Assembly (NCBI GenBank): GCA_947503885.1
Contig: CANNFD010000002.1
Location: 372,001 to 436,000 of the forward strand
From: an uncultured Olleya sp.
GTDB lineage: Bacteria > Bacteroidota > Bacteroidia > Flavobacteriales > Flavobacteriaceae
Length of the DNA: 64,000 nt
Direction of reading: 5' to 3'
Each line of letters begins with the position of its first letter. The first letter of the stretch is position 1. Position numbers and translations under genes: made by a program. The notes under the pieces were generated by a model. It did not search any database. It saw only the letters and a program-made list of their open reading frames with translations, and was not told the origin of the DNA. Of this stretch, positions 29,756-38,900 are shown piece by piece.

Positions 29756-30358
29756 TTACTTCTCACTTCCGCCACCATCTATTTCACAATCAGACAATAC
29801 TCCCTCAACAAACATTGCCCAATTATTACCATCAAAATCCGCTCCTTCTGCCCAAGCAGTTTCTCCTCCAGTAGGTCCATTAACTTCTGCATGAGCAGCA
29901 AAACAATAGTTTTCAGATAATACAGAAGCATCAATATAATAACTAACCGTAGTAACATCTTGGTTATGCGTTGTAGAATGCTCAAAATGTCCAACTTTTG
30001 GATTACCAGAGCCAGTTGTTGGAATACTTTTATCTTCACAGTTTCCAATACTTAAATGCGTCGCTTGGATAGACCAATCTGAATTAGTTGTGTAAGTAAT
30101 AATTAAATCCTGTCCATCTAAATCTACAGATACTGTCCCTGCAATATAGTTTTGTCCAGCAATTAAGTTAGTTGTCATACATGGATCATCGTAGGACGCT
30201 CTATAGTTAGACATGGAATCATTTCCTGAAGAAACCCTGAAATTAGGATTTGATGTTTCTAAACTATTAATAGTATTAGTTTCTACCTGCTCATTTTCAC
30301 AACTAGTTGTAAACATCAAAGTAAGTAAGACAAAGGAGATTAGGGATACATTTTTCAT
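29756..30358 (-). CDS. exported lipoprotein of unknown function
   Basis: A 200-residue lipoprotein: signal peptide with lipobox LMFTTSC (Cys20), a low-complexity linker, then a beta-rich domain (YIAGTVSVDLDGQDLIITYTT, VSYYIDASVLSENYCFAAHAEV) ending in ETAWAEG and NNWAMFVEG, a conserved block I recall from Bacteroidota surface proteins. Four cysteines of the mature part (DPCMT, GNCED, ENYCF, SDCEI) could form two disulfides. No function can be assigned. It is a monocistronic gene between two terminators. Confidence 0.72.
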   Translation of the reverse strand: MKNVSLISFVLLTLMFTTSCENEQVETNTINSLETSNPNFRVSSGNDSMSNYRASYDDPCMTTNLIAGQNYIAGTVSVDLDGQDLIITYTTNSDWSIQATHLSIGNCEDKSIPTTGSGNPKVGHFEHSTTHNQDVTTVSYYIDASVLSENYCFAAHAEVNGPTGGETAWAEGADFDGNNWAMFVEGVLSDCEIDGGGSEK

Positions 30359-30468
30359 AATAAATAAATTAGTAGGTTAATAATTACCAATGTATTGATT
30401 ATCCGACATATAACACTATTTAATCGACGTAATACATAAAAATTTATAATTACAGAGAAAAATACTAC

Positions 30469-30504
30469 AAAAAAAACTCAGTTAAATATTAATTTAACTG
30501 AGTA
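30469..30504 (-). terminator. rho-independent terminator of the kbp-like gene
   Basis: ACTCAGTTAAAT and ATTTAACTGAGT pair closely; on the minus strand the stem is followed by a T8 run. It lies 21 bp after the stop of the LysM protein gene. Confidence 0.82.
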
Positions 30505-30525
30505 TTGAATAATAAAATATTTTAT

Positions 30526-31020
30526 TTAATCTAAAGCAGGAATACGTAATACTTGTCCAGGGTAAATTTTATCTGGATCTGTTAACATCGGTTTGTTAGC
30601 TTCAAAAATGACAGGATATTTCATGGCATTTCCATAAAATTGTTTTGCAATTTTACCTAAAGTATCACCACTTGCTACTGTATGGAATTGTGCTTCTGGC
30701 ACAACCACCTCAGCTTCAGCAACCGTCATTTTATCATCTACTGTAGCAATACCTTCGCTGTTACCAACTAATAGTATCATTTTTTCTTTTGTAGCTTGAT
30801 CTGCTGCTTCACCAGTAATGGTTGCTGCATCATCATCAATAAAAATGCTTAAGCCTTCTACTTTTAAATCTAAATCTCTTGCAGTCTCTTCTAATTTTCT
30901 AGCTGCTAATGTTTCCATTTTAACCTCTGCTGCTGCTGCTTCTGCTGCTTCCTCTTTATCTGTTTTTCCTATTCCAAAAACTTTTGCGCCTGCATTTTTA
31001 ATAAATGAAAATAATCCCAT
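30526..31020 (-). CDS. kbp: BON-LysM protein, Kbp (YgaU) homologue
   Basis: A 164-residue protein with the same plan as E. coli Kbp, a cytoplasmic potassium-binding protein: N-terminal MGLFSFIKNAGAKVFG, an Ala/Glu-rich helix, a BON domain (about residues 38-105: DLDLKVEGLSIFIDDDAATITG), and a C-terminal LysM domain (about 112-162: HTVASGDTLGKIAKQFYGN, PGQVLRIPALD). No signal peptide is present, which supports a cytoplasmic role rather than cell-wall binding. It is a single gene. Confidence 0.85.
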   Translation of the reverse strand: MGLFSFIKNAGAKVFGIGKTDKEEAAEAAAAEVKMETLAARKLEETARDLDLKVEGLSIFIDDDAATITGEAADQATKEKMILLVGNSEGIATVDDKMTVAEAEVVVPEAQFHTVASGDTLGKIAKQFYGNAMKYPVIFEANKPMLTDPDKIYPGQVLRIPALD

Positions 31021-31203
31021 AATGTGTTTGTTCTTTTAAGTGTTATTTAATAATTATAAAGTTAAAAAATTAGTTACTCAACTGCAACTTATGTTAACAA
31101 CTCTTATGCTAAGTCTTTGTTAAAACAACGATTACAAGTATCAATTCTTATTATAAAGTGATTACGCTAGATATACATGTGGTAAAAAAAAGGGTGACAA
31201 AAA

Positions 31204-31242
31204 ACAAAAAACCGTCCAAAGCTTTTGCTTTAAACGATTTTT
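31204..31242 (-). terminator. minus-strand terminator with G-U pairs
   Basis: The stem AATCGTTTAAAGC / GCTTTGGACGGTT, read on the minus strand, pairs fully only with G-U wobble; on the plus strand the same positions would be A-C mismatches. It therefore works for the two-lobed lipoprotein gene on the minus strand and ends in T6. Confidence 0.75.
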
Positions 31243-31270
31243 AAACTAACTAAATGACTAATTCAATATA

Positions 31271-32224
31271 TTATGCTCTAGAGTTTTCTCTAGGATTATC
31301 TTGTTTTTTGGTGTGTTGTACACGCTTTTTAAGACCTGATGTTTTAGACTTATTTAACTCTGTACCAACTTTTAAATACTCAATATAACCTCTACCTGTA
31401 AACTCGTAAACGGTTCCAGAACTTGGGTGATATAACTCTACACGTTGGTCGTTAATGATACTTAATTCAAACTGCTCGTTATCAAAATAATCGTAATCTA
31501 AAACCAGCGTTTTTAAGTACATATTACCATTAATGTTACCTACGTTATAAAATCCTGAGTAATCCCAATATATATTGTTTGGATTAATTCCGTTTGGATC
31601 CTGACTACTTCTAAACGAGTTGTCGTTTCCGCCAGATAAAAACTGTAAATAGTTTTCGTTATCAAACTCATTTAAAGCACCGTAATTACTAGTATATGTT
31701 TTTTCCCAAGCTTCATACTCTTGTAAAAAATATTGTAAGTTGTCATAAAACACATAATCATAATCAAATGTGCTACGTTGGTATCCGTGTAAAAAGTACG
31801 AGGTGTCTGTAAATGGGTTATACAACTCTATAGTATTATTATCTATTTGATACACATCAAAGCTATCGTAACCATCAATATCATGGTCTACATCTAATAT
31901 CATATTATACGCATTATAATATCCAATCGGGATACCAAATCCATTACCTTGGTCACCAATACCAACTAAATTATTATTAGCGTACAGCGTACCGTTTCTA
32001 AAAGAAACTGTAAATGCTATTTGCAAAAAAGGTGACTCGCCATAACCTATAGTTTCATCTACCGCTACATACCATAACTCATGCGAGTTAAGCACTTGAT
32101 TAATGCTAAGTGGTACTGGTTGATTATTATAACCATTATAATCGTCTACGACTACCTCTGTATAACAAGAGGTAAATAATGTTGCCATTAAAGCAAAACC
32201 TGTAAGTAGTTTTATTGTTTTCAT
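31271..32224 (-). CDS. two-lobed lipoprotein of unknown function
   Basis: A 317-residue lipoprotein with signal peptide MKTIKLLTGFALMATLFTSC (lipobox Cys20). The mature part seems to be an internal duplication: FLQIAFTVSFRNGTLYANN...IELYNPFTDTSYFLHGY in the first half matches LKTLVLDYDYFDNEQFELS...VELYHPSSGTVYEFTGRGY in the second. Each half looks like a small lipocalin-type beta sheet. It ends in a basic tail (SGLKKRVQHTKKQD). The longer start at 32275 would bury the signal peptide. Orthologues exist across Flavobacteriaceae as far as I recall, without known role. Confidence 0.75.
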   Translation of the reverse strand: MKTIKLLTGFALMATLFTSCYTEVVVDDYNGYNNQPVPLSINQVLNSHELWYVAVDETIGYGESPFLQIAFTVSFRNGTLYANNNLVGIGDQGNGFGIPIGYYNAYNMILDVDHDIDGYDSFDVYQIDNNTIELYNPFTDTSYFLHGYQRSTFDYDYVFYDNLQYFLQEYEAWEKTYTSNYGALNEFDNENYLQFLSGGNDNSFRSSQDPNGINPNNIYWDYSGFYNVGNINGNMYLKTLVLDYDYFDNEQFELSIINDQRVELYHPSSGTVYEFTGRGYIEYLKVGTELNKSKTSGLKKRVQHTKKQDNPRENSRA

Positions 32225-32325
32225 AATCTGTCGTTTTAAGGATTGATATTTAACTGTTTCCAAAAGTTGTGCCACAAATGATAATGATTGATTAACAGTT
32301 TAAAATAAAGAACTAAAATTTTATG

Positions 32326-32333
32326 TATTTTTG
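32326..32333 (+). promoter_or_regulatory. -7 element of gpsA
   Basis: TATTTTTG matches TAnnTTTG, 22 bp upstream of the gpsA ATG. No clear -33 TTTG. Confidence 0.42.
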
Positions 32334-32355
32334 ATATAGAATTTAATCCCTTAGT

Positions 32356-33357
32356 ATGAGTCAACAATTAAAATATGCTGTTTTTGGATCCGGAAGTTGG
32401 GCAACTGCAATTGTAAAAATGCTTTGCGAAAACCTGGAAGAAGTAGGATGGTACATGCGTAGTGTTTACACCAAGGAGCATTTATTAAAAGAACAACACA
32501 ACCCAAGTTACTTAAGCTCGGTCGAGTTTCATTTAGAGCAATTAAAACTAAGTAATGATATTAACGAGATGGCTAACTATGCAGATGTACTAATTTTTGT
32601 AGTACCATCCGCATTTATCCATTCTGAACTAGAAAAACTAACCGTAGACATTACCAATAAGACAGTAGTATCTGCAGTAAAAGGTATTATTCCAGAAACA
32701 GGAAAACTATTAGGAGAGCATTTTCATGATAACTATAACATCCCGTTTGAAAACATTGGTGTTATTGCAGGACCATGTCACGCAGAAGAGGTGGCTTTAG
32801 AGCGTTTATCTTACCTAACCATATCTTGTGCAGATCAAGACAAAGCGCAAGCCATAGCAGATGTATTATCAAGCGACTATATTAAAACAAAAATCAGTGA
32901 CGACGTTATAGGCACAGAATACGCAGTAATGCTTAAAAACATTTATGCAATTGCAGCAGGAATAGCACACGGTTTAGGCTATGGAGACAACTTCCAGAGT
33001 GTATTAATGAGTAACGCCATACGCGAAATGAAGCGTTTTATCAAAAAAATGCATAAAATGAAACGTAACATAAACAACTCGGCTTACTTAGGCGATTTAT
33101 TAGTTACAGGCTACTCCACATTTTCTAGAAACCGCATGTTTGGAAACATGATTGGTAAAGGCTACACCGTAAAATCTGCACAAATGGAAATGAGTATGGT
33201 CGCAGAAGGCTACTACGCTACAAAAAGTGCACATTTACTAAACGAAAAAAATAAAAAGAAAACAAACCTTCCAATAATAGATGCAGTTTACGCAGTGTTG
33301 TATGAAGGAAAAGACGCTAAAAAAGTATTTAAAAAACTAACAGATAAGTTAGATTAA
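32356..33357 (+). CDS. gpsA: NAD(P)H-dependent glycerol-3-phosphate dehydrogenase
   Basis: A 333-residue GpsA that reduces dihydroxyacetone phosphate to sn-glycerol 3-phosphate for phospholipid synthesis. The Rossmann motif is GSGSWATAIVKML, the middle has AVKGIIPETGKLLGEHF and IAGPCHAEEVA, and the catalytic lysine lies in YAVMLKNIYAIAAGIAHGLGYGDN. The C-terminal domain has GDLLVTGYSTFSRNRMFG. Length is standard. A dispersed repeat and a palindromic terminator follow. Confidence 0.94.
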   Translation: MSQQLKYAVFGSGSWATAIVKMLCENLEEVGWYMRSVYTKEHLLKEQHNPSYLSSVEFHLEQLKLSNDINEMANYADVLIFVVPSAFIHSELEKLTVDITNKTVVSAVKGIIPETGKLLGEHFHDNYNIPFENIGVIAGPCHAEEVALERLSYLTISCADQDKAQAIADVLSSDYIKTKISDDVIGTEYAVMLKNIYAIAAGIAHGLGYGDNFQSVLMSNAIREMKRFIKKMHKMKRNINNSAYLGDLLVTGYSTFSRNRMFGNMIGKGYTVKSAQMEMSMVAEGYYATKSAHLLNEKNKKKTNLPIIDAVYAVLYEGKDAKKVFKKLTDKLD

Positions 33358-33378
33358 AACAGTAGTTTTTTAATATTA

Positions 33379-33471
33379 TTTGGGCGTCACCACAAGGGTC
33401 GCGCTTTCCGTTATATCTTTTTTTGCCATTTATGGCAGCAAAAAAAGGATGCCACATCAATCGCTAACGCA
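33379..33471 (+). repeat. dispersed intergenic repeat, copy A
   Basis: Begins TTTGGGCGTCACCACAAGGG and ends ATCAATCGCTAACGCA. Copy B (42009-42106, minus strand) shares the first 30 or so bases with one or two changes and the last 12 bases exactly. The middle forms a hairpin (33415-33450: ATCTTTTTTTGC pairing with GCAAAAAAAGGAT around CATTTATG). It starts 21 bp after the gpsA stop. No reading frame. Confidence 0.75.
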
Positions 33472-33513
33472 CCTATTTGCCAAGGTTATTTTTAAACTAA
33501 AACAAATTGATTT

Positions 33514-33549
33514 ATAAAAAGAATCCTGCCTAGGCAGGATTCTTTTTAT
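33514..33549. terminator. bidirectional terminator, 36-nt perfect palindrome
   Basis: ATAAAAAGAATCCTGCCT is followed by its exact reverse complement. It ends gpsA (and the repeat behind it) on the plus strand and the efflux operon on the minus strand. The stop codon of the last minus-strand gene (33546-33548) lies inside the stem. Confidence 0.85.
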
Positions 33550-33941
33550 TTTACCAAAACACCTTTAACATCCATTAAAGGTATTGCCTGTAAAGCCTTT
33601 AAATTAATAGTGTTTTTTCTAAAAGTATAGGTTTTATCAAACATCTGGTTACCTTCAAAAAAGGAAACTTTAAACTGGTTATTTAATGCAAATAAATCTT
33701 CCTGCATCAACTCTATCTTAGCATAGCTTTTTTTAGGTAGCTTATCCAATTTTTTTCTAAAAATAGAAGTCATTTTATCCTCAGAAAAACCACTAGTTAC
33801 TATAAGTACCATTTCTAAATCAACCGCTTTGTCGTTAATTATGTACGCGTTCCAATCTTGAGTTTTATAAATATCATTATACTCGTTAACAATAGCTATA
33901 TAAACATTTTCTACAGATGGTATTTGGATGTCTTTTTTCAT
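33546..33941 (-). CDS. conserved hypothetical protein, last gene of the efflux operon
   Basis: A 131-residue soluble protein without signal peptide or membrane segment. The visible pattern is alpha/beta (WNAYIINDKAVDLEMVLIVTSGFSEDKMTSIFRKKL, residues 30-65 in part; FKVSFFEGNQMFDKTYTFRKNTI). I do not recognise a named domain. It follows the TetR gene by 17 bp on the same strand and so is probably the sixth gene of the efflux operon; a role in that system is only inferred from position. Confidence 0.65.
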   Translation of the reverse strand: MKKDIQIPSVENVYIAIVNEYNDIYKTQDWNAYIINDKAVDLEMVLIVTSGFSEDKMTSIFRKKLDKLPKKSYAKIELMQEDLFALNNQFKVSFFEGNQMFDKTYTFRKNTINLKALQAIPLMDVKGVLVK

Positions 33942-33958
33942 ATTGCAAAAATAGTAAA

Positions 33959-34552
33959 CTATTCAAAATAAGAATTAGAATAGTTATTAGTAATTATTCC
34001 TTTTAAATTATAAACCACTAGATGCTTAAATAACTCGTCTTTTGGATATAACTCAAATAAATTATTTTTTTTAAAAACAAGTTTATCAATTCTTAAAAAA
34101 TAAACATTTACAACAATCTCTAAATTAACTTCCTTTTTAATATCACCATTAGCTTGAGCTTGTTTAAGTAATTGCAGTACAATGTTATTAGCTAAATTTT
34201 CAATAAAATCATTAAAAAACAAAATGGCTTTAGGGTAATATTTTTCAAGTCCAAAAATAAAAGTAGGTTTAAAGTGCTTTAAGTACTCAAATCCTTTTTT
34301 ATAAATTAATAGGACACACAAAATGGGATTGTTGCTATAATCTGCAACAATCCCATCTATGTCTTTTTTATATTGGTTTAATAAGTTTTCAAGACTAGCA
34401 GTAACTAGTTCTTCTTTATTATTAAAAAACGTATAAATTGTTTTTTTAGAAATCCCAAGCGTACTAGCCAAATCGTCTAAAGTCACATGCTTACTTCCTA
34501 ACTGGGTAAACATTGTAGTAGAGCATTCCAGCAATTTAGCTTTAGTAATCAT
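33959..34552 (-). CDS. TetR/AcrR-family regulator
   Basis: A 197-residue TetR-type repressor. The N-terminal helix-turn-helix reads VTLDDLASTLGISKKTIYTFFNNKEELV (residues about 23-50), followed by a helical ligand domain with the C-terminal FKHLVVYNLKGI. It lies 12 bp downstream of the outer-membrane channel gene in the same operon, so it may answer to the pump's substrate and regulate the operon or another locus. Confidence 0.9.
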   Translation of the reverse strand: MITKAKLLECSTTMFTQLGSKHVTLDDLASTLGISKKTIYTFFNNKEELVTASLENLLNQYKKDIDGIVADYSNNPILCVLLIYKKGFEYLKHFKPTFIFGLEKYYPKAILFFNDFIENLANNIVLQLLKQAQANGDIKKEVNLEIVVNVYFLRIDKLVFKKNNLFELYPKDELFKHLVVYNLKGIITNNYSNSYFE

Positions 34553-34564
34553 GCTAACAATCTA

Positions 34565-35983
34565 TTATCTCCAACCACCACCTAGCGCTTCGTATAAATC
34601 TACAATAGACACTAATTGTTGTAACTTACTATTAATAATATTTAGCTCGGCATTTAATGCACTTTGTCTAGCAGTTAATAAGTCTAAATAAGTAGCGTAA
34701 CCGTTTTTAAGTAACTCTTCAGAGTTTGCTTCGGCAGTACGTAATGCTTCGACTTCATTTTTTCTAAACTCAAATTTTTCAGTTTCAGATTGATAAGAAA
34801 ACAAAGCATTTGAGACTTCGTTACCAGCAATTAAAAGCGTCTTTTTAAACATTAATAACGCTTGTTCTTGTTGTGCAATCGCAACCTCCCTTTGTGTTTT
34901 AAGCTTTCGCTTATTTAGTAAAGGTTGTGTTAAACCACCAATGATATTTGCAAATAATGAGTTAGCACTAAATAAATTGTCTAGTTCTAAGCTTTGTAAA
35001 CCTCCAGAAGCAGTTAATGTTAACGATGGGTATAAATTGCTTTTAGCCACATTTGTTAACTCAAAAGACCTAATCAGATTATACTCTGCAGACATTACAT
35101 CCGGTCTATTACTTAGTAATGTTGCTGGTACACCAAGCTTAATATCCTGTTCTAATTTTTGGATATCTAGGCTGCTTCTTTCAAAGTGTTGTGGCGATTT
35201 ACCTAACAGTATACTTAAAGTGTTTTCAGTTTTATAAATAGCAGTTTTAATATCTACTTCCAATGCTTTAGCACTATTATATTGTGCTATGTTTTGGTCT
35301 ACAGCAACTTGTGTGACTTGACCTGCATCTTTTAAAGCTTTTATGGTCTGCACACTACTTTCTCTAGTAGCAATAGTTTGCTTAGTAACTTCTAACTGCG
35401 CATCCAAAGCCAATAAATTATAATAGGTATTTGCAATACTAGAAATCAACTGTGTTTTTACTGCTTGATGACCTGCGACACTTTGCAAATAAGCTGCTTG
35501 TGTTGCTCTTTTATTGCTTCTAATTTTACCCCAAATATCGGCTTCCCAAGATAGGTTTGCAGAAACATCAAATTGATCTGTAGATCTGTCTGATAAAAAT
35601 GCTCCAAATTGAGTGTTTTTAGACAACTCTTGGTGTGTCCAATTAGCACCAACATTTACAGATGGTAAATATCCTGCTTTACCTTGTTTAGCATAAGCTT
35701 GTGCTGCAACCATTTGTTGGATTGCAATACGTACGTCCATGTTATTTTGCAAACCTTCCTCTATATACTGTTTAAGATATTGGTCTGTAAATAATGTTTT
35801 CCAAGAGACATCTGCAATAGACACACTATCTGTTGGTAAATTATCTGTTCTGTAAAGCGCATCCTCTATTGGTAATTCTGGTCTTACATAATCTTGTGCT
35901 ACAAAACAACTTTGTAATGTTAATGCAACGACTAGCAATACTGCTCCTTTACTAAAATTTTTATGTATTATATTAACTTTCAT
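34565..35983 (-). CDS. TolC-family outer-membrane efflux lipoprotein (NodT/OprM type)
   Basis: A 472-residue RND-pump outer-membrane channel with a lipobox (LTLQSC, about residue 22), in keeping with the OprM/NodT group. Two OEP repeats are visible: NNMDVRIAIQQMVAAQAYAKQGKAGYLPSV (residues about 85-115) and the second ending SEELLKNGYATYLDLLTARQSALNAEL. The start at 35983 (MKVNIIHK) is preferred over 35998, which would overlap the pump gene. It completes the tripartite efflux system encoded upstream. Confidence 0.91.
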   Translation of the reverse strand: MKVNIIHKNFSKGAVLLVVALTLQSCFVAQDYVRPELPIEDALYRTDNLPTDSVSIADVSWKTLFTDQYLKQYIEEGLQNNMDVRIAIQQMVAAQAYAKQGKAGYLPSVNVGANWTHQELSKNTQFGAFLSDRSTDQFDVSANLSWEADIWGKIRSNKRATQAAYLQSVAGHQAVKTQLISSIANTYYNLLALDAQLEVTKQTIATRESSVQTIKALKDAGQVTQVAVDQNIAQYNSAKALEVDIKTAIYKTENTLSILLGKSPQHFERSSLDIQKLEQDIKLGVPATLLSNRPDVMSAEYNLIRSFELTNVAKSNLYPSLTLTASGGLQSLELDNLFSANSLFANIIGGLTQPLLNKRKLKTQREVAIAQQEQALLMFKKTLLIAGNEVSNALFSYQSETEKFEFRKNEVEALRTAEANSEELLKNGYATYLDLLTARQSALNAELNIINSKLQQLVSIVDLYEALGGGWR

Positions 35984-35987
35984 TGTT

Positions 35988-38900
35988 TTAATCTTCAATA
36001 GTTTGTACTGCTGGTTTAATAGAAACTTTTTCTTGTAACCACTGAAATAATATAAATAGAATAGGAATTACAAAGACCCCTAAGATCGTACCTATTAACA
36101 TACCTCCTACTGCACCCGTACCAATCGAGTTGTTACCTTCTGCACCAACACCTTTAGCTAATACTAATGGCATTAATCCTAAAATAAAGGCAAACGATGT
36201 CATTAAAATTGGACGCAATCTTGATTTTGCACCAAGAATAGCTGCATCTACTATACTGTCTCCGTTTTTACGTCTTTGCAGCGCAAACTCTACAATAAGA
36301 ATGGCATTTTTTGCGAGCAGTCCAATAAGCATTATTAAGGCTATTTGGAAGTAAATATTATTTTCTAGTCCAAAAAACTTAGTACTAATATAGGCTCCAA
36401 ATACACCAAACGGAATTGAAAGTACTACTGCAAATGGTAATAAATAACTCTCGTATTGTGCGCTTAATAAAAAGTAAACAAATAAGATACTTAATGCAAA
36501 AATAAAGGCTGTTTGATTACCGGCATTAACCTCTTCTCTTGTTAAACCTGAATAAGCTACGGTATAGTTACTTGGTAGTTTTGCAACTTCTTCCTCAATA
36601 ACTCTAATAGCATCACCTGTACTGTATCCATCGTTAGTAGCACCAGTTATTGATGTAGAGTTAAATAAGTTAAAACGCGTTACCGATTGTGGTCCATATA
36701 CACGTTTTAATTTTACAAACTGTGTAATTGGAGTCATCTCTCCAGAGTCTGTACGTACATACATGCTATTTAAAGCGTTTACATCTGCCCTGTCATTTGG
36801 TAACGCTTGAATGTATACTCTAAACTGTTTTCCAAATTTAGAAAAGTCCGATGCATAAATCCCACCGATATACCCCTGTAAAGTTGAGAATATGCTGTTA
36901 ATTGGCACACCTTTTTCTTTAGCTAATGGTACATTTACATCCATTTCGTATTGAGGATACGCTGTATTAAATGATGATTGCGCATATTTAATTTCTGGAT
37001 GAGCCATTAACGCCATCGCAAATTCTTTATTTACTTTATCTAAATCTGTAAACTCTCCTCCAAACTTATCTAATAAATTTACTTCAAAACCTGACGAGTT
37101 TCCAAATCCACGAATACTAGGTGGTGAAAAGAAAATAATTTTAGCCTCAGGTATTGTTGCTGCAATTCCAAACAATTTACCTGTAATAGCATTAGCAGAT
37201 AATGATGGATCTTCACGTTCTCCCCAATCTTTTAATTTAATAATTCCAAATCCGTAGTTAGAACCTGCACCACTAATTAAACTTCGTCCTTTAATGAAGT
37301 TTATACCAACAACACCTTCTAAACCTTTCATTTTAGTATATAAATCCTTAGCTACAGCATCTGTTCTATCTAAAGAAGCACCAGCAGGTAATTCGATATT
37401 TGCAAAAATAATCCCTCTATCTTCATTTGGAACAAATCCTGTTGGTGTTGTTTTAGATGCCCAAAAAATACCAACTATTGCTAAAATTAATAATAAGGCA
37501 GAAATCCATTTCTTTTTATATAAAAATTGTAATGACTTACCATATCGCTCAACAGTCGCATTAAACCCTCTATTAAATACAGTGAAAAAACGCTTTAAAG
37601 GCCCTTTACCTTTTAATTCTTCATCGTCTTTATGATTTTTTAATAATAAAGCACATAAAGCTGGACTTAATGTTAATGCATTTACTGCCGAAATAAGAAT
37701 AGCAATAATTAATGTTACTCCAAATTGCTCGTAAAAGACTCCTGTTGGACCTTTTATAAAAGTTACTGGTATAAATACTGCAGCCATTACTAATGTAATA
37801 GATATGATGGCTCCAGAAATTTCGTTCATAGCTGTTATTGTTGCTGTTTTTGCGTCTTTTTCGCCTTCATCCATTTTGGCATGGACCGCTTCAACAACTA
37901 CAATAGCATCATCCACTACAATACCAATAGCAAGTACTAGTGCAAATAGCGTTAATAGGTTTATAGAATAACCAAAAACACTAAGAAAAAAGAAAGTACC
38001 TATTATCGAAACCGGAACTGCTATTGCAGGAATTAAAGTAGATCGAAAATCTTGCAAGAAGATAAATACTACTAAAAACACTAAGAAAAAAGCTTCTAAT
38101 AATGTTGTGATTACTTTTTGTATTGAAGCATTTAAAAACAAACTTGTATCATAAGGTACAAAAATGTTTAATCCATCAGGAAGGTCTTTTATTACTATTT
38201 CTAATTCAGTTTTAATATTTTCTATAATCTCACGTGCGTTAGATCCTTTAGTTTGGAACACCCCCATAAAAACTGCTGGATGACCTAAACTCATAGCATT
38301 AGAGGAGTAGGACTGGGCATCCAACTCGATAGTTGCTACATCGTTTAAACGTAAAAACTCTCCGTTACCTAAAGCTTTTATTACAATATCACCATATTGT
38401 TTCTCTTCCTTAAAACGTCCACTATAGGTTAAAGTATAAGTAAATGCTTCTCCATTATTTTCACCCAATGACCCAGCTGCTGCTTCTAAGTTTTGTTCTT
38501 TTAAAGCTGCTGCTATATCTGATGGTATTAACTTATATGCTGCTAATTTTTCTGGTTTTAACCAAATACGCATTGCATAGTCTTGTTGAGAGAATACACT
38601 AACATCTCCAACACCACTAATACGTTGCATTGCAGGAATAACGTTTATTTTTAAGTAATTCTGTATAAATGTTGCGTCATAATCGTCATTATCAGAATAC
38701 ATTGACAAGAACATTAATGCACTTGTTTCTTGCTTTTGAGTAGTAACACCTGTTTGCACTACCTCTTGAGGAAGTAATGGTGTTGCTCTAGACACACGAT
38801 TTTGCACGTTAACCGCTGCAATATCCGCATCCATTTCCTGATTAAAATATACCGTAATCTCTGCTGTACCATTGTTAGATGCTGTAGATGTTATATATGA

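Noticed and set aside
29779-30048. 89-codon frame overlapping the lipoprotein gene on the same strand
   Set aside because: It is an out-of-frame shadow: the overlapping gene has a lipoprotein signal and conserved-looking blocks, this frame has neither.
31271-32224. Annotation as nicotinic acid mononucleotide adenylyltransferase, a label I recall for relatives
   Set aside because: No nucleotidyltransferase motif is present and the protein is a lipoprotein; the real nadD is at 28347-28925.
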